From: Trogon surrucura
Taxonomy: Eukaryota > Chordata > Aves > Trogoniformes > Trogonidae
Length of the DNA: 64,000 bases
Assembly (NCBI GenBank): GCA_020746105.1
Contig: CM036658.1
Span: 17,778,689-17,842,688, forward strand
Direction of reading: 5' to 3'
Shown here: positions 27,901-38,700 of the stretch, in pieces
Layout: each line of letters begins with the position of its first letter
How positions within the stretch are numbered: position 1 is the stretch's first letter
Notes under the pieces: model-generated
Seen by the model: the letters and a program-made list of their open reading frames with translations, nothing else
What the model was told of the DNA's origin: nothing
Databases searched by the model: none
Program-made: the position numbers and the translations under genes

Positions 27901-30900
27901 ACCCTGAAGATGCTGCCAGGGTAAGCCCTGGTGCTTCTGGGAGCCCAGAACAGGGAGACAGCCAGTGCAAATTAGGCAGTTCATTTCGAGACAAAACAAG
28001 CTAGGAATTCAGTCAAGTAATTTGTGAGTCCACTCTCATCTGGACAGAGAAAAGCTGGAGGGGTTCAATGACTAAGCATTCCAAGTATGCACACAGGCAT
28101 AGCCATTGTATACACAGCACTTGCACATACCAGCCACACCACAAATATATGTAGAGAAAGAATTTTAGTTTCCTCCTTATATCTCATTATAAATTAATTT
28201 CCGTGGGGTTTGCCATACTTGCCTTCACAGAAAGTGTAACATGCATACATTACTTACCTTCAATTCACTTTCAGCCTCAGAGGTCTAATTTTCACAAAAA
28301 CAAGTGATTGGCTGTCTTTTTGACTCTGCAGCATTTCATCCCACTGAACAGAATGGTAAAACTATTACAAAGTAAAAATCAAATACTGAGTCTGCGCACA
28401 TGGCCAAGGAGAAACCGCATCCTGTCTGCAGCATATTGACACAATTGTCACATCAAAATCAGTTCTCTTTACATGGTAGGATCTATTCATACGTCTAAGC
28501 AATGGCCAGAAATAGTATTGGAACGATTTCCAGAAAAAAGTTATGTTTTAGCAAGCAGAATTAAAAAAGCAAATAAACTAAACCCACTGCTCAAACCTGA
28601 TACACTAACATTTCAGCTAATCTTTGCACCTGACAGCATTTACAGATTGATTCCAGTTATGTTTCTACGCATAAAAGGTTAGAGGAAAGAGTCCAAGTTA
28701 CAGATAGCTAATAGATACTTTTTTTCCTCAATTAGATTAAGAAAATTACATAAAAATGCCATCTATTAATAAAGATATTTTAGATAAATAAGAAAATTTT
28801 AGACTATTAAGACATCAAAAGACAGCCTTGTAAGCCTATTTGCCTTTCTCTGTCTTTGAGCTTATATTCACATAAATTTTCCCACCTACAGATGGCCAAA
28901 CCCTTTCTGAAACAGTCGTTGACCATAGGTAAAATTTCTACACTAAGTAAGTAATTTCCCCATTTGTATTTTTTGAAACAACTCTTCCTATTACATTTAA
29001 GTGTATACTTTTCTTCATTTATTTGGGGTTTTTTTGATCGTTTTCGTTCTGTACTCACAAAAAAAAATGTAATACGGAAGAATCTATATAGTGCTATTTT
29101 CTTTTACTTAGCTGGTATCACATGATTAAGGTATAACATAAAATCTTTTTCCTCTGTTTCCTGGAAAGCCTGCTCCTACTGAGGTGGTCTCTTTGAATTC
29201 TTCTGAAGTTGCTGCTGATGTCTGAGAATCAACAGCCGCAGGATTCCTGCTGTTTAGCCTGAAGTGGGTGTCACAAGGTAAAACACAATAGCTCTCAAAG
29301 GCCCTTGACTTCCCTCCAAGTCTTTCCAATATAATTTATTGCATTTGTTAAACATGAAGTTCTTTCACATTAATGTTTCCCTCCTGTCGAGGGGGAAATT
29401 TAGCACAACGGTGAAGCATGAAAAATTTCATTTCTACTGCCACAGAAAACCAAGGAAATGAGATTTTATTTTTTTTTTTTTCAGTAGCTAGTCAGCTCAA
29501 ATATTCATAGAGAATTCAGAAGTATCTTGGAGAGCTGGGAGCCAGAATAGGAACTGGAGATTTACTGGGCAAGAGGTTGTGACTAGTGTAGACCGAAGAC
29601 TGTATCAGAATCTGGCAGGGAAGAAAGCAGCACCCAGCCACTCATATACTCCTTAAATGCAAGAGTAGTATATTTTCATAAAGTTCATCTGACTAAAAGG
29701 TAAAATTGTCCTGAAAGTGCTGGTGGTTTCCCCTCACCAATTACCTATGTAGCAAAGGAATTCTCCAACACAAATTGCAAAAGAATTCAAAGTATTCCAG
29801 ACAAGCTAGATGTCATGTTTCAAATGTTAGATGTTCTGGACTGTCCAGTTTTTATTCTCCCCTCTCACCTTACTTAATTTTGAAGAAAGCTAAATGACTT
29901 CTTTTCTTTCTTAGCAGAAGACTTCAGATGAAGGACCAGAACAGTTCAGTCAATATCAGTGCTTTATGAGGTATGCGAAATACATGTTTGTACAAAATGG
30001 CTGCAAAAATACACGTTTCTTTAACAGCATTTTACTATCTCTTTGCACAGAAGTAAAAGATTTTTTTAAAATTGAGATTCAAGGGTTTGTGTCCACATTT
30101 CATCAAATTTCTCTCTGTTCAGATTTTTTCAAAACCATTTTTATCTTGGTAAGAACTTTTTACTTTCTGCTTTTCCTTTAAGAACCCAGGACCAGTAGCT
30201 GGGAATTTGGAGGGGAAAAAAAAAATTCCCCTTTGGTAAAATGAGTCCCAGAGTGAGATTTTCCAAGAAAAACATGCGTTGGGGGATGATTCTGCACACA
30301 TAAGACTCTTTCTTTCCCAGAAGACAGTAATTTCTTCCCTTCATCCTTTATTCTCATGATACTAAGGGTTTATCTTTTACATTGTTAACCTAATGAAAAT
30401 ATTTCTAAAAACTGAATACGTCATAGTGCAAATACCTGTTTTAATAGAATAAAATGCTTTCCTTTCCTAGTTTCTCAGGCCTACTAACCAAAACACCATC
30501 ATTCTTTCAATTCATAAACTGCTACAATCAAAAAAGGAAGAAACAAGCCACCCAGGAAAATTATATTATGTCTTCGAATGTGAATGAACTTCTGCTATGT
30601 ATTCATACTAGGAAAAAATATAGATCTTATTTATCTGTGAAACTCAGTGAAAGAATTAGGTTTTCTGCTTGGTCTTCCTCTTAACTGAAAGAAGGAATCC
30701 AGAGATCATGTAGAAATACTGTGATGGAACATGAAGTTTCTTAGTGCTACTCTTAGGAAGTAATTTATAAATTTTCCTCTCTTATTAGCCAGTAGAATTT
30801 TGCCAACACATATTTGCTTGGGCCTAGCACTGCCAGTCTAATGTTGTAAAAGCACTCTAAAAACTGTGTGATTCTATAATGAATTCTTGTAGCTGGAGGA

Positions 30901-32504
30901 ATCACATAAGTGGAAAACAGATGTTTAGGCTTGTTATCAATTGAAATGGCAGGATCTGATATCCCTTATTGGAAGTCTGTGTCTTCATATAATTCTTTAA
31001 TCAGAAACAGGAAGCGATTTGCTGTAAATCAAATGCTAATTAGACGTCTGAGCCTGACAAAAGGTATCAGTGAGTTCCCACTTTTCGTTTAGCTACATAG
31101 ACCTTTGTGTACAGGGAAATGGCATGTTTCATGCTTTATATAGTGGGTTCAGGATTTGCCTTGGGTGTGTAGGGTTTTTTTGCTTCCAGTATACCGTGAG
31201 TTTACTAAAACAAAATACAGTTCAGAGAAGGAGTCTTTGCACCCAAATGATCAAGTGAGTGTTATTCTGACATTTTTCAATGAGAAAACCAGTTTTACAA
31301 ATGATCTAATGATTTGACGGAAGAGGAACAACAGCAGAAAGTACTTGTGTCTTGGTATAGTTATTTTCTTCCAGTTATGCAAGTGTAGACCACAGTTAAG
31401 ATAGCAGGGGATGGACTTGCCTTGTTTCCTCTGCCCTCTTCCCTCTGACAGCAAAAGCATGTCCAAAAACTGGCAGGAGGAGAGACAGAAGAAAGAAAAA
31501 GAGAAACAGCTGAGGTATGCAGTAATTAGCAGGCAATTATATGAAACTTGTTAAAGATATTTGCAGCTATTTTTGCTGGCAAGTAGTGTGCAGAGAGAAG
31601 CAATTAGCCACAGAAATTGCTCCACTCACAGGGAAAATATAAGCAGCAAATAACATGCTGATCTCAGAACCTGGACACAAAAGAAGATTCTGAACACTAA
31701 AAAACAGATTACATCGTTAAAAGTTATGTGCTCTTTACTGACAAGAAAAAAAACAAACTAGAAAACAAACTATTCCTACTCCTTAAACAATTCAGAGATT
31801 CAGAGAGCATATATTGCAACTGTGTGATTTATAATATAATTAAAACGTAGTTGGAAGATTCTTCAGAAAGATGCATCATCTTACTTTCTGTGTAACTGTT
31901 CTTTATTTCCAAAAACATATTGTCATGTTACTCCGTTCTGTCTTTATTCCTAAAACAGGACATAATTTTTTGCTTTTTCACAGGAAGAGGCAAAACTCAT
32001 GACACTTCAATTCCCATGTAGAGTTACTAATTTAGGTATATAACGAGTACTTAAATATACATTGCTGTATTTCAAAGAAACAGTACCTTCCCTCGTTTTT
32101 TATGTTCTTAAAGATACATGTTGTATTTGTTCAAAACCTGTCTGAATTTACTACTACTTGTTGTAAGTTTGGGAATTTTTTGTTTTCTCTTAGATGAAGT
32201 CCCTAAACACTATGAAAAAAGAGCCACAATAACATCACAGAAAGAGTGGTTTGAGAATAGCTGTTAAAAAAAAAAAAAAAAAAATCTGTGTTGAACCCTC
32301 AAAGACCTGGGTGGGGAAGATTTTGCCCCAGGCAAGTGAGGAAAGCCAGAAGTCATAGAAGTACAAGTATTTGCATTTGAGATCACCCACAGACACGTTT
32401 TCCTCTTAGGCCCTGCAGGCATCTTCCCTTCTCCTCTGTCTCAAGACATATTGAATGCGGTTTCCCACGCTGGCCAAAAGGGGCTGTGCCAGGGGAGCGA
32501 GAAG
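12932..32504. other. Intergenic gene desert upstream of SLC28A3
   Basis: Nearly 20 kb without a recognisable exon, RNA gene or dispersed repeat. Simple-sequence patches include an A run at 13924-13941, a T/G-rich tract at about 18056-18150 and an A run at 32266-32284. The longest open frames (113 codons at 14206-14547, 117 codons minus strand at 21185-21538) have no family resemblance and no splice context, so I treat them as chance. The scarcity of CR1 here contrasts with the denser repeats in 1-12931. Confidence 0.55.
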
Positions 32505-32673
32505 GTGGAGCTATAAGTGAGCAAGAGCAACCTGAGAGTGCCTCCAGCTAACTAGACTTCAGGTGATACTCACTGACCCTGTGCATGGTTTAACCAGGTT
32601 CTGGCTGCTATTGCCCAGTGCTGCAAGTTGCTTTCCACACTCATCCAAAAACTCTCCTACCCATGCTAGGCAC
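32505..32673 (+). promoter_or_regulatory. SLC28A3: Putative SLC28A3 core promoter and 5' UTR
   Basis: A TATA-like CTATAAGTG lies at 32511-32519, which would place transcription start near 32540-32550 and give a leader of about 130 nt that runs straight into the initiator ATG. The region is not a CpG island, which fits a tissue-restricted gene. The leader contains two upstream ATGs: ATG GTT TAA at 32585-32593, and ATG at 32663 opening a six-codon frame that stops at 32683, overlapping the true start. The TATA assignment is inferred from sequence and position only. Confidence 0.4.
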
Positions 32674-32730
32674 ATGGAGCTGAAGGAGGCCACCCGTCAC
32701 CACTCAGGAGTGCCCAATTTGGCCTTCCAG
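32674..32730 (+). CDS. SLC28A3: SLC28A3 coding exon 1 (initiator exon)
   Basis: Nineteen codons read [19 protein letters not shown] and end exactly at a consensus donor, GTAAGT at 32731. Human CNT3 starts MELRSTAAPRAEGYSNVGFQ as I recall it. The shared MEL start and the N-(L/V)-(A/G)-FQ end, with the same length to within one residue, identify the exon even though it lies 11.9 kb from the next one. It ends in phase 0. The frame is open upstream to 32563 without another in-frame ATG, so 32674 is the only credible start. The start context has C at -3 and G at +4, which is moderate. Confidence 0.85.
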
Positions 32731-35700
32731 GTAAGTGTGGTTTCCTTTGCTTTGTGGGGAAGAGGAAGGACTTTAAAACAACAAACAATGTTTACTTCAG
32801 TCGCTGAACACAGGCAAGTGGTTTCTGCTCTCTGCCTAGAGATATGTTACATCCCACAGGCTTTGCACTGGTATCCAGCCAAAGTACCAGGTTCTCATTT
32901 TAAAAAGCTGGAGCACAATCAACACATTCAGGAGTTGGCTCTGCTTATTGCCTTCATCTGCTGGCTGGTATCCTGGTATCTTTGAAAAGTCTCCTCACTC
33001 AGTAGTATTTCATAGGCTCTCACAACCAGCTCATGCACCTCTCCCGTTCCTTGTTAACAGTTGCTTTTTCCTAAGGATAGATAATTCACTGTTCTATTGA
33101 AGAGGAGGTTGTCCTTATGTAATAGACATATATCTTGAAAAAGCAATGTATGTCAATAATCAGAGAAAAATAATCATGTAATCACAGTGGGGCACATATT
33201 CTTTCTCCTATGTACACAATAAGTGCAGTTGTTTTGTTCTACTTCCAAGGAGAGCACAGAGAGGAGATTAATGTTGAAGGCCATTAAAAAAAATAATAAA
33301 TCATATTTCAAAAGCAGAAGCACAAACCACCCACCCCGTAAAACAGTTAGTTGTTAGTTATTGTTGCTCAGTGCCCGACATCCTTGTGCTTTCACAGGTT
33401 TTAGAGCAGGGACGAAACGAAATTTGCAAACCCACAGTCAGGTGTATTCACTGTACTTGTCACTGAAGGTAGAGCAGATCAGGTAGAGACAGAGGCCGTA
33501 AAGAGTCCTGCATTAGCAAAGTACCCCTTGCTCTCCACTGCAGTCTCTGATCCTTATGTGTTGCCCCAGAGCTCGGCTAGCAGGAAAGGTAACATGTAGT
33601 GGGTGTGAATACCAGCTGGCACCGTTCAAATAACACAGAAAAGTCTTTGTAGATGTTAAGCATGTGGAGTATTGTGTAACATCAGTGACATCCAACCACC
33701 CTGTATATTCATTGAGCTGTGGAGACAGACAAGCAATAGATTGATTTGATAATCTGCCCATCAGGGAATATTTGTAAGGGAGTAAAGGAGTTAGAGTTAA
33801 GTTCCTACTCCTATCAATAGCTGATAATTCACGCTAAGTGGGACAGCTTCAAGAGGAGACAGAGAGCTCTTAAAACATGATAGCCCAGTGGTTAGTGCAT
33901 TCTCCTGGGTAATCAGAACACCCTCCACACAGCTGTGCTTCACAGCAGGTAGGCAAGCAATTTGCACTTGGGTCTCCCCCTTAGTTCGAGTGAATGAGAT
34001 AAGAGAAGGCTTCATTCTTGCTGCGTTTTCACACAAAATATGCACCTAAGATAACGTAGTCAGCTTTCAAAGTGAGTGCCCACAAACCGGTGAAGGGGAG
34101 AAGTCTTTCTCAAAGCGTAGAAACTCGGTGTCAAATGATCTGAAACGATGTACATTGAAAATCACCTCTTTCGTCATCAGCCTCTGTGGAGCACAGCACC
34201 GTGACTCCGGGTGATCCTCTGCCTTACACAGCAAGCTCACCTGGGCAATGTACAGGCAACTCAGGTGCTTCCTTTTATGCAGGCAAGAGCCTGCAAATCC
34301 TCTCTGATTTAAATAATTCAAATGCCAAATTATGGAGACTGTCTGTAGCAAACAATGAAACCTGGGGTCTGAATCAGGTTTTCCGGTTACTTTTTTGTTC
34401 CTGAAGCACCAGAAGGTATTTACATTTACGCTGTCTGTCTCTGACTCAACATACAAATCTCTCCCTCGGAAAAGTAAGACAAGGAAATAGTTTATTTTTC
34501 TGTATGCAGAAATATATCTATTTCATAGTAGAAGCCACTGAGAAAATTGTCTCATATTTTTTTTCCTATTTTCTTGTATTTGAGCTTCTCCTGCATGAGT
34601 AGTGAATACTTTTCTTTCTCCAAGATAGTGTCTTCTAGTATTAAGCAATGAGTATCTTTGCTTAATGAGTAACCACAAAAATATGAAAGTGTTCTAGAAA
34701 GAGACTAATTTAAGCCATTTTAAATATCTGTGGGACTGCACTCCATAGGTACCTTCAGATGTACCTGAGCTATTTAATGATTAACACAAAAGCAATAGAA
34801 TAAATAACACAAGGACAAAGTAAACCTGGGTTAGGTAGTCTGTTTTACAAAGTAAAAAAAAATAAAAAAAAAACAGCTCTCAATATAACACAAAGCAGCT
34901 CAAGGCTAACAAGAGATGGATGAAGGATCGTATCAGAGCTTTATTATGTCATGAATGGGAGGCATTGTGCCTTCTGCTATTCCCTTCGAATGGGATGTAT
35001 TTTGATAACAGAGTAATCTGCCTTTCAACTGGTCATGCAAATGGTCAAAGGGGATAAGTATCTGAGTTCTTCTCAATTTCACACTGGCTATTGATAACTA
35101 AACACACACATCCTTCTGTGCTGTGATTGGAATCATAGAAACATCATGGTTGGAAAGGACCATTTTTCATTACATCACAGCAGCATAAAACTTTTTCAAC
35201 TGTACTGTAGTAGACCCTCAGAAATCAGTTAACCAATGTTAACTTTCAGAGAAGGCATGCACATAGCATGAAATTCTATTAACAGCATCAACTACATTGA
35301 AAAAAATGTGCAATGCTGCAAAATATCAAACACTTCTTTTTTTATACTATGCAGATTCCATTTGAACTGTTTACAGACACAGCATCAAAAACTGCAGGCC
35401 CAGTGTTATTACCTTGTGATAATGGCAGGACCTGAGAAACCCAGCAGCAACTGTCTGATTAACAGCTCAAAACAGTCTCAAAAGAAAACAGAACCCAAAT
35501 GTACAGCTCCACCATATCTCTTGACCTCTCTCTCTTTGGTATTAGGAACATGTCAGCTACTAATAGCAATTTGGGTGTATTATGATGAGTAAGCTTCTTG
35601 TACTGGTTTCAAGAAGATACGCAACTCTATCCACACTGTCAGTTTTTCCAAGTGCGCTCCTACAAGCGCAGCATAACTTTAGTAAAACCCCAATGCAATT

Positions 35701-38700
35701 GTGAAGATCTGCGTGCTGAAGTTAGGTGTTTGGGATGCTACCTCGGAGCTAGAATCAACAGACTGACACACTCTTACACTGAGACATTGAGGTTTATAAT
35801 ATTTCTTTCCCTTAAATACCTCACACAATTTAAGGAAACTAAGGTACTATCCTTATAGTCTCGTCATTACTGCATCTCTTGCATCCAACATGGTTCAGAT
35901 AACATCTCTCTGACGGCACCAGCTGGAGGATCTCTACAATTGCTCACAGAATTTCCTGCTCAGAAACCCTGCAACACTAACAGTAACTCTAGACCTGAGC
36001 TTGGGTTTACGTAGCTTGTGTTTAGTCCTTATTTCAGAGGCAAAAGTTTTACCTAATCAGCTCTGATGATTCAGTTCTCTAATGAAGATGACATTAAACA
36101 GGTCACACTTATTCCTCGGGGGCGGGGGGTGGGGGTGATGGTAAGAACTGGCTCATAAAAAGGAATGGACTTTCAAAAGGAACTCAGAGGGGCAAACATA
36201 AACTAAGTACAATGCAAAGGGAACACAACAGCTAATAAATATCAATTGTTCACAGGCCTCCTGTTGTCAGTGTTATGACGCATTAAGCAGTCCACACCTG
36301 TTTCTGTAGCACAGCACACTGTGCTTTTAAGAAGCTGACTTGAGGAAGGTTCCCCTTTAAAATTTTGCCTTTTACTCATGCTACATAAGGACCCTGATAC
36401 TGCCATAACAAGTGCAGCTTTCATGTTCCATTTCATTTAAAAAAGCCTATAACATATCCTAGAAAATGACATTTACTTCTGTGTTTATTGCTGTTCTCCA
36501 CAGCTTCCTAGATATTCATGTCTGGTGGTTAATTAAGACTATTGGCACTATGAAGAATTTACATTTCATGGGCATCATTATTACAATTTCCCTTTGGGAA
36601 TTATGAAGCCATAACTCTTCTGCATAACTTCATCAGATCCAGGCAGGAAATCCTTCAGTTCTTTTCCACATTTTCAAAACTTGCTTTTCAAATCCATGCT
36701 TGCTTAAAAAAAAAAAAAAAAAAAAAAGTTAACACTGACATACTCCCCCACATTTTACAGGAAATAGTGAAAGTTAGTCATACCTTCAGGCTTCTTTCTT
36801 CTCAGACTAAGTAAATATAACTTGTGAAAACCATTTTTAGGATGCATGTCCTTGTCATACTCATTGTGTTCCTGCTTGCCATCAACAGATGTTTTGGATG
36901 CCATAATTGCACAGGTTGTGCATCCTGTTATCTTCCCAGGAATGTGCAAATCTTTTTTCCCTTTCTATTTTTTCTTGATTTTGCTTTCTGCCTGTCATAC
37001 ATTTTACTTCCCCTGAGAGCAAACAAATTTCTTATAAATTTTTTATGTCCATCTTGTGCCACTCTGTGGTTCTGTTTATGTTGCATTTCAGGATACTATC
37101 CAACTATCCTACTCCAGACTGGCAGCTTAAGCTTTTAAAGAAAACACTGATATGCTCAAGAGATGGGTGAGCCTAATTTACAATCAACTCAAAACACTTC
37201 ATAAAGATCCAGCCAGCTGAATTTAAGTATGGCAGTCCATGTTTCTTATCTGCTGTCTCCAAAGGTCTTTTACTATAGTTTAACACATGGATGATGAACA
37301 TATATCTCTCCTGCCCTGCGTACTGAATTTTATAATTTGACAGATATTTATGAATCTATGATCATTGATAGAAAAAAGAAGATTTCCTCAACACTTAAAA
37401 CGCTTTTTAACTCCTTCGGAGTGATGACACATTGCCTAGCAAAAGGGAGTATATGGGGGAAGCTTAGATGAATAGTCTTCAGTTACACTGAATATTAAAA
37501 AAATAGCAAAGTTTTGAACTGTAAATGGGATGGCTTCACTTCAGCTGGCTGAATGCAACCTGAAATCCAAGGAAATCCAACATGGTAACTTAAAACATTT
37601 GCTTTTAAGGCATCTGTTTTCCTATGAATTCCTTAAGCACCCTGATTATAGTCTCCAAAGCTAATGTAAGGACTGACCCTTAAGCCATAAACATTTTAAG
37701 TAACTGCCTGGATGCTCTGATAGCCAATCTGTTTCCATCACTAACTGGCAGGGACAGAAAACCACCTATTCTGGAGTGCGTGCTGTTGTTAAATGCACAA
37801 CAGATGGAAGTTATGCACTCTACAAAACTAATCCTCCCTCAAAAAGCAAGGAGGAGATATGAAGGAAGGCCAAAGAAGAGTTATGAAAAAAGACTTGGCA
37901 AATGTACTGCTCTTCTAGAGAGAACTAAACAAACATTGAAAGAGAACTTCACTTACACGTAGAAAATAGCTCTATGCCTTTGCTCTTTAATCAAGTATTT
38001 TGCAAGCAGAAAATTCCAATCAGTAGAAGTACAGCACAGTGTGAAAGCAGAAGCACGACTGTGTAATGCTTTTCATTTTGTCAACGCTCAAAAGTAGATA
38101 AATAGTTCCGTAATCCTTCAGTGTGGCCTAAAGGATTTTTTTTCCCATCCAAGCTTCTCTAATTGGGTTTTAACTTTCTGCTTCCTTATGTCACTACAGG
38201 TTGAGTAGGTTTGGAAGCGACCCGACATATTGATGCATCTGGCCTGTGCTCATAACAGAGCTGGGCTAACTATAGTCCCTGAGGCTTGAATTCCCGTTTT
38301 CTCCTGCAGTGTTTTGTTCTGCAGTCATTTCCAGGGAGGTGGAAAAGCATACTGAGCAAATTAAGTGGAAGTTTTTCTTCCCCTGCTTATGCTGGGTGCT
38401 CAGGTAGCAGACTGCAGCAGCAGGTGGTTAAGTGCAGGCAGGCTGACATTTTGGAAAACTCAGAAAGACTGAACAAACAGGAAGAAGGTATAGGATGTTT
38501 CTCATTTTGTTTCTCATTGATTATTGCTACTCTTAAGAGAAATTAAAAACAATTCTTTTTCTTTCTTCAAGGAGTAGGATTATATAACATGCATTTTCAC
38601 CAAACAGAACAAAGGTATAAAGGGGGAATGAATAGATTGTACTTGAGGGCTGGTTTAGCTCAGTGGGTTGAGCGTGGTGCTTGAAACACCGAAGGTTGCG

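Noticed and set aside
32563-32673. In-frame extension upstream of the SLC28A3 start
   Set aside because: The frame is open but begins at GTG; no in-frame ATG precedes 32674, and human CNT3 starts at the equivalent MEL.
33399-33442. Interval between a good acceptor (TGTGCTTTCACAG) and AGGTGTAT as a possible SLC28A3 exon
   Set aside because: The length of 44 nt does not keep phase 0/0 and the product [11 protein letters not shown] has no resemblance to the CNT3 tail.
38438-38488. Open stretch [15 protein letters not shown] followed by GTATAG, considered as the missing SLC28A3 tail exon
   Set aside because: It is acidic and recalls ENFLEN, but no acceptor in front of it gives the required 0/0 phase, and the upstream sequence lacks a good pyrimidine tract.
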